From positions 124,001 to 188,000 of the forward strand of contig NZ_JACJRU010000005.1 of assembly GCF_014697425.1 (NCBI RefSeq): a DNA stretch of 64,000 nt, given 5' to 3'. Below are positions 55,176 through 64,000 of the stretch, in pieces (position 1 is the stretch's first letter; each line of letters opens with the position of its first letter). The DNA is from Nostoc sp. FACHB-110 (GTDB lineage: Bacteria > Cyanobacteriota > Cyanobacteriia > Cyanobacteriales > Nostocaceae). Under the pieces are notes generated by a model. It was not told the DNA's origin. It was given only the letters and a program-made list of their open reading frames with translations, and did no database searches. A program made the translations under genes and the position numbers.

Positions 55176-55544
55176 GTGATTCAACCCCAAACTTACTTAA
55201 ATGTGGCAGATAACAGCGGCGCACGGAAACTAATGTGTATCCGAGTGTTAGGCGCAGGTAACAGCCGTTACGGTTTTATCGGCGATCGCATTATTGCTGT
55301 TGTCAAAGATGCCATCCCCAACATGGCTGTGAAAAAATCAGATGTTGTGGAAGCTGTGATTGTTCGCACCCGCCATAACATTCGTCGTGATAGCGGTATG
55401 ACTATTCGCTTTGATGATAACGCCGCCGTGATCATCAATAAAGAAGGTAATCCTAGAGGTACACGGGTATTTGGCCCAGTAGCACGGGAACTCCGCGACA
55501 AGAACTTTACTAAAATTGTTTCTCTGGCTCCGGAGGTGCTGTAA
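55176..55544 (+). CDS. rplN: 50S ribosomal protein L14
   Basis: 122 residues from a GTG start with GGGAG upstream. [20 protein letters not shown] and [17 protein letters not shown] are diagnostic. The stop overlaps the rplX start by one base. Confidence 0.98.
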   Translation: MIQPQTYLNVADNSGARKLMCIRVLGAGNSRYGFIGDRIIAVVKDAIPNMAVKKSDVVEAVIVRTRHNIRRDSGMTIRFDDNAAVIINKEGNPRGTRVFGPVARELRDKNFTKIVSLAPEVL

Positions 55545-55888
55545 TGCCTATCCAAAAGGAAAAAGTATTCTATAAAATGCACGTCAAAACGGGTGACACC
55601 GTGCAAATAATTGCCGGCAAAGACAAAGGCAAAGTTGGCGAAGTGATTAAAGCATTACCCCAACTGAGCAAAGTCATTGTTAAAGGTGTCAACATTAAGA
55701 CCAAGCACGTTAAACCCCAACAAGAAGGGGAATCTGGACGGATTGTTACTCAAGAGTACCCAATCCACAGTTCTAACGTGATGCTCTATTCCACCAAACA
55801 AAATGTCGCTAGTCGTGTTTGCTACACCTTTACTCCCGAAGGTAAGAAGGTGAGAAAACTCAAAAAAACTGGCGAGATTATTGATTAA
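55544..55888 (+). CDS. rplX: 50S ribosomal protein L24
   Basis: 114 residues. KOW motif at 15-45 ([20 protein letters not shown]), then [24 protein letters not shown] lies 7 bases before the ATG; TAATG junction with rplN. Confidence 0.97.
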   Translation: MPIQKEKVFYKMHVKTGDTVQIIAGKDKGKVGEVIKALPQLSKVIVKGVNIKTKHVKPQQEGESGRIVTQEYPIHSSNVMLYSTKQNVASRVCYTFTPEGKKVRKLKKTGEIID

Positions 55889-55985
55889 GGATGAAGTTTC
55901 CAGTCTGAAGTATAAATATTACTTATTTTATCTTCATCCTTCATAATCTTCCCTGACCAAGCCCAGGGATCTCAGGACAAAAACT

Positions 55986-56534
55986 ATGGCGACAACAAGA
56001 CTCAAAACTTTATATCAAGAGACAATCGTCCCGAAACTCACCAATCAGTTTCAATACACCAACGTTCACCAAGTACCGAAGTTGGTCAAGGTAACTGTGA
56101 ACAGAGGTTTGGGCGAAGCAGCACAAAACGCTAAGGCTTTGGAAGCTTCTATCAACGAAATCGCGCTCATTACTGGTCAAAAACCCGTAGTGACAAGAGC
56201 AAAAAAAGCGATCGCAGGCTTTAAAATTCGCCAAGGTATGCCTGTCGGGATTATGGTCACACTTAGAGGCGAGAGAATGTATGCTTTCCTCGATCGCTTG
56301 ATCAGCTTGACACTACCCAGAATTCGTGACTTTCGTGGTATTAGCCCAAAAAGCTTTGACGGACGCGGTAACTATACTCTCGGCGTCAGAGAACAGCTAA
56401 TCTTTCCAGAAGTCGAATACGATAGCATTGATCAAATTCGTGGTCTGGATATTTCGATTATTACTACAGCAAAAAATGACGAAGAGGGCCGCGCTTTACT
56501 CAAAGAATTGGGAATGCCCTTTCGCGATCAATAA
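55986..56534 (+). CDS. rplE: 50S ribosomal protein L5
   Basis: 182 residues. [40 protein letters not shown] and [20 protein letters not shown] match L5, the 5S rRNA binder. rpsN (S14), which follows in E. coli, is absent, as usual for cyanobacteria. Confidence 0.98.
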   Translation: MATTRLKTLYQETIVPKLTNQFQYTNVHQVPKLVKVTVNRGLGEAAQNAKALEASINEIALITGQKPVVTRAKKAIAGFKIRQGMPVGIMVTLRGERMYAFLDRLISLTLPRIRDFRGISPKSFDGRGNYTLGVREQLIFPEVEYDSIDQIRGLDISIITTAKNDEEGRALLKELGMPFRDQ

Positions 56535-56554
56535 GTTCATCTAAAGAGGGAACG

Positions 56555-56956
56555 ATGGCGGCTAACGACACAATTGCAGATATGCTGACGCGCATCCGCA
56601 ATGCCAACATGGCAAGGCATCAAACAACACAAGTGCCAGCCACTAAAATGACACGTAGTATTGCCAAAGTACTACAGGAAGAAGGATTCATCTCAGAATA
56701 TACAGAGACCGAAGAAGGCGTAAAACGGCACTTAGTGATTTCCCTAAAATACAAAGGGAAAAATCGTCAGCCTTTAATTACTGCCCTCAAACGGATCAGT
56801 AAACCTGGTTTACGTGTTTATTCCAACCGAAAAGAACTACCCAGAGTATTAGGCGGTATCGGTATTGCCATTATTTCTACCTCTAGTGGCATTATGACTG
56901 ACCGTGAAGCTCGCCGTCAGAATTTGGGTGGTGAAGTACTTTGCTACGTCTGGTAG
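56555..56956 (+). CDS. rpsH: 30S ribosomal protein S8
   Basis: 133 residues. [20 protein letters not shown] opening and the C-terminal [20 protein letters not shown] are the S8 signatures. AGAGGG precedes the ATG. Confidence 0.98.
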   Translation: MAANDTIADMLTRIRNANMARHQTTQVPATKMTRSIAKVLQEEGFISEYTETEEGVKRHLVISLKYKGKNRQPLITALKRISKPGLRVYSNRKELPRVLGGIGIAIISTSSGIMTDREARRQNLGGEVLCYVW

Positions 56957-57023
56957 TCATTAGTCATTTGTCATAAGTATTCAAGACAAAAGACAAAAGA
57001 CAAATAACAAAGGACAAAAGATC

Positions 57024-57572
57024 ATGTCTCGTATTGGTAAACGACCAATTACTATTCCCGCCAAAGTGCAAATCACAATTGATGGCACTAAGGTTGTGGT
57101 CAAAGGCCCCAAAGGTGAGCTTTCACGGGATTTACCTGTTCAAGTAACAGTGAACCAGGAAGGCGAAACCTTACAAGTAGTTCGTAAAGATGATTCCCGT
57201 ACCTCTCGCCAAATGCACGGTTTAAGCCGGACATTGGTAGCCAACATGGTAGAGGGAGTTTCCCAAGGTTTTCAACGTCGTTTGGAAATTCAAGGGGTTG
57301 GTTATCGCGCCCAAGTACAAGGACGTAACCTAGTGTTGAACATGGGTTTCAGTCACCAAGTACATATTGAGCCACCAGATGGTATTCAGTTTGCCGTAGA
57401 AAATAACACTAACGTCATCGTTAGTGGTTATGACAAAGAAGTAGTCGGTAATACAGCTGCTAAGATTCGTGCCGTTCGACCACCAGAACCTTACAAAGGT
57501 AAAGGTATTCGCTATGCGGGTGAAGTAGTCAGACGCAAAGCTGGTAAGACCGGAGGTAAAGGTAAGAAATAA
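57024..57572 (+). CDS. rplF: 50S ribosomal protein L6
   Basis: 182 residues. [32 protein letters not shown] and the C-terminal [20 protein letters not shown] are conserved. The spacer before it (56957-57023) has AAAGACAAA-type repeats. Confidence 0.98.
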   Translation: MSRIGKRPITIPAKVQITIDGTKVVVKGPKGELSRDLPVQVTVNQEGETLQVVRKDDSRTSRQMHGLSRTLVANMVEGVSQGFQRRLEIQGVGYRAQVQGRNLVLNMGFSHQVHIEPPDGIQFAVENNTNVIVSGYDKEVVGNTAAKIRAVRPPEPYKGKGIRYAGEVVRRKAGKTGGKGKK

Positions 57573-57574
57573 AT

Positions 57575-57937
57575 ATGAAACTTACTCGTAGAGAATCCAA
57601 ACAGCGCCGCCACCGCCGTGTTCGTGGCAAGGTTAGCGGCTCTCAAGAACGCCCACGCCTAGCCGTATTTCGTTCTCACCAACATATTTATGCTCAAGTA
57701 ATTGATGATACACAGCATCATACTTTAGTGGCGGCATCAACTTTAGATGCCGAGTTAAAAGCAAATTTAGCTTCTGGTGCTAACTGCGAAGCTTCAGCTC
57801 AAGTTGGTAAGTTAATTGCAGCCCGCGCATTAGAAAAGGGCATTACAAAAGTAGTTTTTGATCGTGGTGGTAATTTATATCATGGTCGCATCAAAACACT
57901 AGCGGATGCTGCACGCGAAGCTGGTTTAGATTTTTAA
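57575..57937 (+). CDS. rplR: 50S ribosomal protein L18
   Basis: 120 residues. [35 protein letters not shown] and [20 protein letters not shown] match L18, partner of L5 on 5S rRNA. Two bases after rplF. Confidence 0.97.
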   Translation: MKLTRRESKQRRHRRVRGKVSGSQERPRLAVFRSHQHIYAQVIDDTQHHTLVAASTLDAELKANLASGANCEASAQVGKLIAARALEKGITKVVFDRGGNLYHGRIKTLADAAREAGLDF

Positions 57938-58020
57938 AGTTGTCAAAAGTCCATAGTCCATAGTCAAAAGTAATGACTATTGACTCTTGACTCTTGACTG
58001 TTGACTCTTGACTTTTAAAG
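57938..58020. repeat. Heptamer-type repeats in the rplR-rpsE spacer
   Basis: Repeats of CATAGTC and then TTGACTC (TATTGACTCTTGACTCTTGA). The two halves are partly inverted relative to each other (AAAAGTC against GACTTTT), so a stem can form. No frame or RBS of its own. Confidence 0.8.
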
Positions 58021-58029
58021 GCATGAATT

Positions 58030-58554
58030 ATGGCAACAGGTCGTCGTAAAGCTAACCGCGCAAAAAAAGAAGAAACCAATTGGCAAGAGCGCGTAATCCA
58101 AATCCGACGGGTGAGCAAGGTAGTTAAGGGTGGTAAAAAACTCAGCTTCCGTGCCATTGTCGTTGTTGGTAACGAACGCGGTCAAGTCGGTGTGGGAGTA
58201 GGTAAAGCCTCAGATGTTATCGGTGCTGTGAAAAAAGGCGTAGCCGATGGCAAAAAACACCTAATTGACATTCCAATTACCAAATCTAACTCTATTCCGC
58301 ATCCCATTGATGGCGTTGGTGGTGGTGCAAAAGTCATCATGCGTCCAGCCGCACCTGGTACTGGTGTAATTGCTGGTGGTGCTGTGCGGACTGTATTGGA
58401 ATTAGCCGGAGTTCGCAACGTTCTCGCTAAACAACTTGGTTCTAACAACCCACTTAATAATGCTAGAGCCGCAGTTAACGCTTTATCTACCCTGCGTACT
58501 TTGGCGGAAGTTGCTGAAGACCGTGGTATCGCTATTGACAAACTCTACATCTAG
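58030..58554 (+). CDS. rpsE: 30S ribosomal protein S5
   Basis: 174 residues. [40 protein letters not shown] and the [20 protein letters not shown] block are diagnostic. rpmD (L30), which follows in E. coli, is absent. Confidence 0.98.
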   Translation: MATGRRKANRAKKEETNWQERVIQIRRVSKVVKGGKKLSFRAIVVVGNERGQVGVGVGKASDVIGAVKKGVADGKKHLIDIPITKSNSIPHPIDGVGGGAKVIMRPAAPGTGVIAGGAVRTVLELAGVRNVLAKQLGSNNPLNNARAAVNALSTLRTLAEVAEDRGIAIDKLYI

Positions 58555-58599
58555 TAGAGCTTCACTGACAGAGTTCTTGTACACAATACAAATAACATC

Positions 58600-59046
58600 A
58601 TGAGACTCAACGATGTTAAGCCCCAAAAAGGCTCTAAAAAACGCCGTCGCCGTGTAGCCAGAGGTATTTCTGCTGGTCAAGGGGCCAGTGCTGGTCTAGG
58701 TATGCGGGGTCAAAAATCTCGCTCTGGTAGTAGCACCAGACCAGGGTTTGAAGGTGGTCAACAGCCATTGTACCGCCGTATACCCAAGCTGAAAGGCTTT
58801 CCACTTGTGAATCGCAAGATTTACACTACGATAAATGTAGAGAAGTTAGCCTCTCTTCCTGCCAACACAGAAGTAACATTGGAATCCTTAAAAGCAGCCG
58901 GGATTTTAACCTCTGCCAAAGGGCCATTGAAAATTTTGGGTAATGGGGAATTGAACGTTGCCCTCAACGTCAAAGCGGCAGCTTTCACAGGTCAAGCTCG
59001 TAGCAAAATTGAGGCAGCTGGAGGAAGTTGTGAAGTTTTAGGGTGA
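58600..59046 (+). CDS. rplO: 50S ribosomal protein L15
   Basis: 148 residues. [40 protein letters not shown] and [18 protein letters not shown] are L15 signatures; the C terminus shows [20 protein letters not shown]. Confidence 0.98.
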   Translation: MRLNDVKPQKGSKKRRRRVARGISAGQGASAGLGMRGQKSRSGSSTRPGFEGGQQPLYRRIPKLKGFPLVNRKIYTTINVEKLASLPANTEVTLESLKAAGILTSAKGPLKILGNGELNVALNVKAAAFTGQARSKIEAAGGSCEVLG

Positions 59047-59117
59047 AGCCCAACCGCGCACTTATAATACCTGCCAACTCCCTTCCAGTGCCTGGTTCAC
59101 GACAAAGGTAGCACTCT

Positions 59118-60431
59118 ATGATCAGTCGAGATAAAGCCCCAACGGCTCAAGAAACTTTTATGCAGATGGCACAAGCAGCTGGGCTAAGAGGCAGGCTGCT
59201 TGTCACTGTCGGTATTTTAATTTTGGTTCGTCTAGGTATATTTTTACCTGTACCAGGAATTGATAGAACTAGATTCCATGATGCCATTTCCGGCAGTAAT
59301 TCCATATTTGGGTTATTGGATATCTTTTCTGGGCGCGGACTTTCTACTTTGGGAGTCTTTGCATTAGGGATTCTGCCCTTTATTAATGCGTCCATTATCA
59401 TCCAATTACTGACGGCTGCTATCCCATCTTTAGAAAATTTACAGAAAAATGAAGGCGAAGCGGGACGGCGGAAAATATCGCAAATTACCCGCTACGTGAC
59501 TGTAGGTTGGGCAATTATCCAAAGTACGGCGTTTTCTGCCTTCTTCTTGCAACAATTTGCTTTAACTCCTGGCCCATTATTTGTAGCTGAAACTGCGATC
59601 GCGCTGACCGCAGGTTCTATGTTTGTTATGTGGGCATCCGAACTGATCACAGAACGAGGTATTGGTAATGGTGCATCATTGTTGATTTTTGTCAACATTG
59701 TTGCTTCGCTACCCAAATCTCTAGGCGACACCATCGACTTGGTACAAGTTGGCGATCGAGCAATCGTGGGTCGGGTAATTGTGCTGGTGTTGGTCTTTTT
59801 GGCCACCATCGTGGGCATTGTCTTTGTACAGGAAGGTATTCGCCGCATCCCCATCATTTCAGCTCGTCGTCAAGTAGGTAGAAGAGTTTTGGCAGAGCAG
59901 CGTAGTTATCTACCTTTGCGTCTCAACTCTGGTGGTGTAATGCCAATTATTTTTGCGGCTGCCATTTTGAGTTTGCCATTACTCATTGCCAACTTTACAA
60001 AAAATCCTGACTTGGCAAACATCGTCAATACCTATCTCAGCCCTGGTGGTTCTGCACCTTGGGTATATGCCTTGGTGTATTTAACTTCCATTGTTTTCTT
60101 TAGCTACTTCTACTCTTCATTGATTGTCAACCCAGTTGATGTAGCGCAAAACTTGAAAAAAATGGGTTCGAGTATTCCTGGGATTCGTCCAGGGAAAGCT
60201 ACCAGTGAGTATATTGAGCGAGTTATTAACCGCTTAACTTTTTTGGGAGCTATCTTTTTAGGCTTGGTTGCGATTATTCCTACCGCTGTGGAAAGTGCGT
60301 TGAAAGTGCCAACCTTCAAGGGACTGGGTGCTACTTCATTGTTAATTCTAGTTGGTGTGGCAATTGACACCGCAAAACAAGTCCAAACCTACGTTATTTC
60401 TCAGCGTTATGAAGGAATGGTGAAACAATAG
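59118..60431 (+). CDS. secY: Preprotein translocase channel subunit SecY
   Basis: 437 residues with ten membrane helices. [16 protein letters not shown], the plug-containing [19 protein letters not shown] and [18 protein letters not shown] blocks are diagnostic. In cyanobacteria one SecY serves plasma and thylakoid membranes. Its stop overlaps the adk GTG by one base. Confidence 0.97.
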   Translation: MISRDKAPTAQETFMQMAQAAGLRGRLLVTVGILILVRLGIFLPVPGIDRTRFHDAISGSNSIFGLLDIFSGRGLSTLGVFALGILPFINASIIIQLLTAAIPSLENLQKNEGEAGRRKISQITRYVTVGWAIIQSTAFSAFFLQQFALTPGPLFVAETAIALTAGSMFVMWASELITERGIGNGASLLIFVNIVASLPKSLGDTIDLVQVGDRAIVGRVIVLVLVFLATIVGIVFVQEGIRRIPIISARRQVGRRVLAEQRSYLPLRLNSGGVMPIIFAAAILSLPLLIANFTKNPDLANIVNTYLSPGGSAPWVYALVYLTSIVFFSYFYSSLIVNPVDVAQNLKKMGSSIPGIRPGKATSEYIERVINRLTFLGAIFLGLVAIIPTAVESALKVPTFKGLGATSLLILVGVAIDTAKQVQTYVISQRYEGMVKQ

Positions 60432-60985
60432 TGACGCGACTAATCTTCTTGGGGCCACCGGGTGCGGGCAAAGGAACTCAAGCTCAGGTTTTGGCAGAAC
60501 ACCTGCATATACCTCATATTTCTACTGGTGAAATCTTGAGGCAAGCAATGAAAGAGCAAACTCCTTTGGGAGTGAAAGCTCAAAGTTACGTTGATAGCGG
60601 TGATTTAGTTCCTGATCAATTGGTGCAAGATTTAGTGGAGGAACGTCTAGGTCAATCAGATGCCCAATCCGGTTGGATTTTAGACGGGTTTCCTCGCAAA
60701 GTGACGCAAGCAGCTTTTTTAGAAGCATTGTTAGCGAAAACTGCTCAAGGTGGCGAAAGAGTAGTTAACTTAGATGCACCAGATGACATTGTAATTTCAC
60801 GGTTACTGGCTAGAGGCAGAAAAGATGATACCGAAGAGGTGATTCGTCGTCGTCTAGAAGTGTACCGGAATGAAACTGCACCTTTGATCAACTACTATAG
60901 TGAACGCCAAAGGCTATTAACAGTCAATGGTAATCAATCCCAAGAAGAAGTCACTAGTGAATTGAAACAAATTTTAGCTTCCTAG
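60431..60985 (+). CDS. adk: Adenylate kinase
   Basis: 184 residues from a GTG start (TAGTG junction with secY). P-loop [10 protein letters not shown] (8-17), [13 protein letters not shown]-site block, [11 protein letters not shown], and a short LID ([17 protein letters not shown]), so it is the short-LID type without a zinc site. Equilibrates ATP, ADP and AMP. Confidence 0.97.
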   Translation: MTRLIFLGPPGAGKGTQAQVLAEHLHIPHISTGEILRQAMKEQTPLGVKAQSYVDSGDLVPDQLVQDLVEERLGQSDAQSGWILDGFPRKVTQAAFLEALLAKTAQGGERVVNLDAPDDIVISRLLARGRKDDTEEVIRRRLEVYRNETAPLINYYSERQRLLTVNGNQSQEEVTSELKQILAS

Positions 60986-61187
60986 CTGGAGATACAGGAG
61001 TAGTCATGGAGAAGTATAAAATTCCCCAGCTACTACTCCCTATTCTTCACTGAACTTTGGCAAGATGATGCTGATCAATTTTAGCTAAGATATATTAATA
61101 AACTGTTGATATATTTCTCAAAATGTGTTCTGTTGCAGATAAAAGCTGCCAGCGAACCAAAAACTGTTGAGTTGAGGAACCAAAAAG

Positions 61188-61412
61188 TTGTCTAAACAAG
61201 ATTTGATTGAAATGGAAGGTACGGTTACTGAGTCCTTGCCAAACGCGATGTTTCGCGTTGACCTGGACAATGGTTTTAACGTACTGGCACACATCTCTGG
61301 AAAAATTCGCCGCAACTATATCAAGATTTTGCCAGGCGATCGCGTCAAGGTAGAACTCACTCCCTATGACCTGACAAAAGGCCGAATTACCTATAGATTG
61401 CGGAAAAAATAA
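61188..61412 (+). CDS. infA: Translation initiation factor IF-1
   Basis: 74 residues, S1/OB fold. TTG start: [20 protein letters not shown] begins at TTG 61188 with GAGGA about 9 bases upstream, and no ATG or GTG gives a full-length protein. [20 protein letters not shown] and [15 protein letters not shown] are diagnostic. A rare start on an initiation factor gene could limit its expression. Confidence 0.96.
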
Positions 61413-61511
61413 TTAAATTCAGAAAAAATTAGTTGTATAAAGAGGATCTTACCATACAACTAACTTGTTGGGGGATTCTTAATTACTTAACTGTAATATT
61501 TTTCCAGAAAT

Positions 61512-61519
61512 GCTATAAT
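61512..61519 (+). promoter_or_regulatory. Extended -10 promoter element before rpmJ
   Basis: TGCTATAAT (61511-61519) is an extended -10 (TGnTATAAT) 29 bases before the rpmJ start. No good -35 is correctly spaced. It could add transcription of rpmJ, rpsM, rpsK and rpoA. Confidence 0.5.
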
Positions 61520-61547
61520 TTTATATTTGGAGTCAATTAAGAAAGGC

Positions 61548-61661
61548 ATGAAAGTCCGAGCCTCTGTCAAGAAAATTTGTGAAAAGTGTAACGTGATTCG
61601 CCGTCGTGGTCGCGTTATGGTGATTTGCTCTAACCCCAAACATAAACAACGTCAAGGATAA
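61548..61661 (+). CDS. rpmJ: 50S ribosomal protein L36
   Basis: 37 residues: [20 protein letters not shown] then [17 protein letters not shown]. Zinc-binding form with Cys11, Cys14, Cys27 and His32. GAAAGG precedes the ATG. Between infA and rpsM, as in other cyanobacteria. Confidence 0.97.
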   Translation: MKVRASVKKICEKCNVIRRRGRVMVICSNPKHKQRQG

Positions 61662-61782
61662 CACTCTCTAGAATCCGGGAGTAAACTGCGACTAGAAAAG
61701 ATCACCACAAAAATTACAGATGTGGTTTACATTCCACATCTTAACCAAGAGAAACTGCGAGAACAACAGGGAGAAATTAATT

Positions 61783-62163
61783 GTGGCCCGTATTGCCGGC
61801 GTAGACCTGCCACGCGATAAGCGCGTTGAGATTGGTCTCACATACATCTATGGAATTGGGTTATCCAGGTCGCAGGAAATTCTAGCGACTACAGGTGTCA
61901 ACCCAGACACCAGAGTTAAAGACTTAAGTGATGCTGATGTTGCAAGTCTACGTGCAGAAATAGAAAGTAACTATCAAGTAGAAGGTGACTTGCGGCGCTT
62001 GGAAGCAATGAATATCAAGCGCTTAATCGACATAGGAACCTATAGAGGCCGTCGTCACAGGATGGGTCTTCCAGTGCGAGGACAAAGAACTCGGACTAAT
62101 GCGAGAACCCGTCGTGGCAGAAGGCAGACAGTGGCCGGTAAGAAGAAAGCTCCTGGCAAATAA
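61783..62163 (+). CDS. rpsM: 30S ribosomal protein S13
   Basis: 126 residues from the GTG at 61783 (AGGGAG upstream), giving [20 protein letters not shown]. The frame extends upstream to 61720 but that part is not S13-like. [20 protein letters not shown] and [20 protein letters not shown] are diagnostic. Confidence 0.97.
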   Translation: MARIAGVDLPRDKRVEIGLTYIYGIGLSRSQEILATTGVNPDTRVKDLSDADVASLRAEIESNYQVEGDLRRLEAMNIKRLIDIGTYRGRRHRMGLPVRGQRTRTNARTRRGRRQTVAGKKKAPGK

Positions 62164-62217
62164 TTATTCATTGCTTGCTCAACAGAGCAAGTTTTTCCTT
62201 AAATTACCTAAACAAAT

Positions 62218-62613
62218 ATGGCGAGACAACCAACTAAAAAAACTGGGAGTAAAAAGCAAAAGCGGAACGTACCCAACGGACTTGCTTACATCCAATCTAC
62301 CTTCAACAATAGCATTGTCACAATCACCGATCAAAATGGTGATGTTATCTCCTGGGCAAGTGCTGGTTCCAGCGGTTTTAAAGGAGCCAAAAAAGGAACT
62401 CCCTTTGCAGCCCAAACTGCTGCTGAAAGTGCTGCCCGTCGAGCTATTGACCAAGGAATGCGTCAAATTGAGGTGATGGTTAGTGGCCCAGGTGCTGGTA
62501 GAGAAACTGCGATTCGCGCACTGCAAGGGGCAGGACTGGAAATTACCCTGATTCGGGATATTACCCCAATTCCTCACAATGGTTGCCGTCCACCAAAGCG
62601 CCGTCGAGTCTAG
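62218..62613 (+). CDS. rpsK: 30S ribosomal protein S11
   Basis: 131 residues. [40 protein letters not shown] and [20 protein letters not shown] are the S11 blocks. Confidence 0.98.
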   Translation: MARQPTKKTGSKKQKRNVPNGLAYIQSTFNNSIVTITDQNGDVISWASAGSSGFKGAKKGTPFAAQTAAESAARRAIDQGMRQIEVMVSGPGAGRETAIRALQGAGLEITLIRDITPIPHNGCRPPKRRRV

Positions 62614-62948
62614 ATCAAACTTGTGAGGCAATCAAGGCAAGAAGTCTAAATAAAAAATTCACCTGCAATAGTGATTTATGCTTTTGATGTTTAAACTATC
62701 AAGCAGAGTGAACCATAAATAACTTCTGAGTGCTTGAGTGGTAAAAGCCAGTTAGCTCTTCCTTGGGGGAGAGCTGCTGTAATTTCCACAACACCATATT
62801 TATGGATAATCGCCCATAGGCTTCATCAGCAGATCAATTACCATTATTGAATTTGGGCAGTTTGATCAGCCGGAAGCAAGCCGAGGGCAAAAGTAAATTG
62901 AATAGGCAATTAATTGTTAGCAGCACCTTCATTAAGGGAGGCTACTCC
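62614..62948. other. Spacer between rpsK and rpoA with a stem-loop
   Basis: 335 bases. AGCTCT (62754-62759) pairs with AGAGCT (62770-62775), with G-rich loop sequence between. A long open frame before rpoA (from 62847) is in frame with rpoA but does not resemble the family N terminus. No further promoter or gene was found. Confidence 0.5.
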
Positions 62949-63896
62949 GTGGCGCAGTTTCAAATTGAATGTGTAGAGTCTAGTACAGAAGAAAGTCGGA
63001 GTCATTACAGTAAGTTTGTCTTAGAACCCCTAGAGCGCGGTCAAGGCACAACTGTTGGTAATGCACTGAGACGGGTGTTATTGTCCAACTTGGAAGGAAC
63101 AGCCGTGACCGCAGTGCGAATTGCAGGTGTTACACACGAGTTTGCCACAGTTCCGGGTGTGCGGGAAGACGTGCTAGAAATCTTGATGAGAATGAAAGAA
63201 GTTATTCTCAAAAGCTATTCTTCTCAACCTCAAATTGGTAGATTACTCGTTACTGGGCCAGCAACAGTTACAGCCGCCCATTTTGATTTGCCTAGTGAAG
63301 TTGAAGTGGTTGATCCTACCCAGTATGTTGCGACTCTCGCTGAGGGCGGTAAGCTGGAAATGGAATTTCGCATCGAACGCGGTAAGGGTTATCGTACCGT
63401 AGAACGAGGGCGAGAAGAGGCAACTTCTTTGGACTTTTTGCAAATCGACTCAGTATTTATGCCGGTGCGAAAAGTCAACTATAGTGTTGAAGAAGCCCGT
63501 GCAGATGGCTCGATTACCAAAGACAGATTGTTATTAGAAGTTTGGACAAATGGTAGTGTCTCTCCCCAAGAAGCACTATCCTCAGCTGCCAGTATTTTGG
63601 TAGATTTATTCAACCCACTGAAGGATATTTCTTTAGAACCAACAGATATTGGTTCTGATGTTCCAGACGATCCAACTGCTCAAATTCCCATCGAAGAATT
63701 GCAACTTTCTGTGCGGGCATATAACTGCCTCAAACGCGCACAAGTTAATTCTGTGGCAGACTTATTGGATTTTACCCAAGAAGATTTGCTAGAAATCAAG
63801 AATTTTGGTCAAAAATCGGCGGAAGAAGTTGTAGAAGCGTTGCAACGACGCTTGGGAATTACCTTACCGCAGGAAAGAAGCTCCAAACACAGCTAA
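62949..63896 (+). CDS. rpoA: RNA polymerase alpha subunit
   Basis: 315 residues from the GTG at 62949 (GGGAGG 7 bases upstream), giving the standard opening MAQFQIECVESS. The N-terminal domain carries FVLEPLERGQGTTVGNALRR and the C-terminal domain LSVRAYNCLKRAQVNSVADL with the DLLEIKNFGQKSAEEV helix that contacts UP elements and activators. The 34 codons upstream in the same frame are not part of the gene. Confidence 0.97.
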   Translation: MAQFQIECVESSTEESRSHYSKFVLEPLERGQGTTVGNALRRVLLSNLEGTAVTAVRIAGVTHEFATVPGVREDVLEILMRMKEVILKSYSSQPQIGRLLVTGPATVTAAHFDLPSEVEVVDPTQYVATLAEGGKLEMEFRIERGKGYRTVERGREEATSLDFLQIDSVFMPVRKVNYSVEEARADGSITKDRLLLEVWTNGSVSPQEALSSAASILVDLFNPLKDISLEPTDIGSDVPDDPTAQIPIEELQLSVRAYNCLKRAQVNSVADLLDFTQEDLLEIKNFGQKSAEEVVEALQRRLGITLPQERSSKHS

Positions 63897-63929
63897 AGCA
63901 AAACCTTTCATAGTTCATAGTCCACCATT

Positions 63930-64000
63930 ATGCGTCACCGTTGTCGGGTTAAAAAACTTGGTAAACCAGCTGACCAGCGTCGCGCTCTGTTGCGTACCTT
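63930..64000 (+). CDS. rplQ: 50S ribosomal protein L17, 3' end outside window
   Basis: Only the first 23 codons are present: MRHRCRVKKLGKPADQRRAL then LRT, the conserved L17 N terminus. Cut by the right edge of the window. Confidence 0.93.
   Translation, partial: MRHRCRVKKLGKPADQRRALLRT

Noticed and set aside
62847..62948. Upstream extension of rpoA by 34 codons
   Set aside because: GTG at 62949 has GGGAGG at the right distance and gives the standard 315-residue subunit; the extension is not alpha-like.
1..64000. tRNA, rRNA or known riboswitch
   Set aside because: I looked for T-loop words (GTTCGAATC, GTTCAAATC) and for rRNA segments and found none outside coding sequence; a covariance search could still reveal small RNAs.

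Overview
The window is chromosomal DNA of a filamentous, probably heterocystous cyanobacterium (Nostocales: Nostoc, Anabaena, Calothrix or a relative). The evidence is ndhN (NDH-1 subunit unique to the photosynthetic lineage), sipA, several cyanobacteria-only conserved genes, very many HIP1 octamers (GCGATCGC), moderately AT-rich intergenic DNA with short heptamer-type repeats typical of Nostoc, and a ribosomal protein cluster in cyanobacterial order, starting at rplC and lacking rpsJ, rpsN and rpmD. No rRNA, tRNA, CRISPR array, IS element or prophage was seen. Assignments are by reading motifs; no database search was run.

Layout. 1-3.6 kb: a hybrid sensor kinase (cut by the left edge) overlapping a response regulator/kinase. 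3.7-5.8 kb: glutathione reductase and a Prx5-type peroxiredoxin. 6.2-11.1 kb: pentapeptide-repeat protein, divergent EF-G-like GTPase, TPR protein, PsiE-like membrane protein and a small conserved protein. 11.2-15 kb: a three-gene glycosyltransferase/flippase-type cassette. 15.4-19.4 kb: a polyamine-type ABC transporter (potA, potD, potB) whose last gene, where potC would be expected, encodes a protein with an EF-G domain IV-like C terminus. 19.7-22.4 kb: penicillin-binding protein 2, a P-loop kinase-like protein and a small membrane protein. 22.6-28.5 kb, all on the minus strand: a beta-helix/SLH protein and a probable peptide-modification locus made of two paralogous membrane proteins with Ser/Gly/Cys-repeat tails, a DUF692/MNIO iron oxidase and its usual partner protein. 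28.6-35.5 kb: ion channel, deaminase, a NarL/DesK-type two-component pair divergent from Spy/CpxP-like periplasmic proteins, a Coq4-like protein, sipA, prxQ and endonuclease V. 35.6-39.6 kb: FHA-zinc ribbon protein, FHA-flavoprotein fusion, SGNH hydrolase and a membrane protein. 39.7-49 kb: two CPA2-type antiporters (one with universal-stress domains), AMIN protein, DUF3172 protein, an ABC-2 permease, an ethylene-receptor-like histidine kinase and ndhN. 49-64 kb: the S10-spc-alpha superoperon from rplC to rplQ (cut by the right edge), behind a leader region of about 1 kb.

The most interesting locus is 24.4-28.5 kb. The MNIO family modifies cysteines of ribosomally made peptides in known cases (methanobactin, bufferins). 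Here it lies next to two membrane-anchored proteins whose tails carry 8 and 9 cysteines in [12 protein letters not shown] repeats, so modified, possibly metal-binding, membrane-tethered tails are a reasonable hypothesis. The second is the EF-G domain IV-like protein at 15.4-16.2 kb, which has no GTPase domain and sits in a transporter operon.
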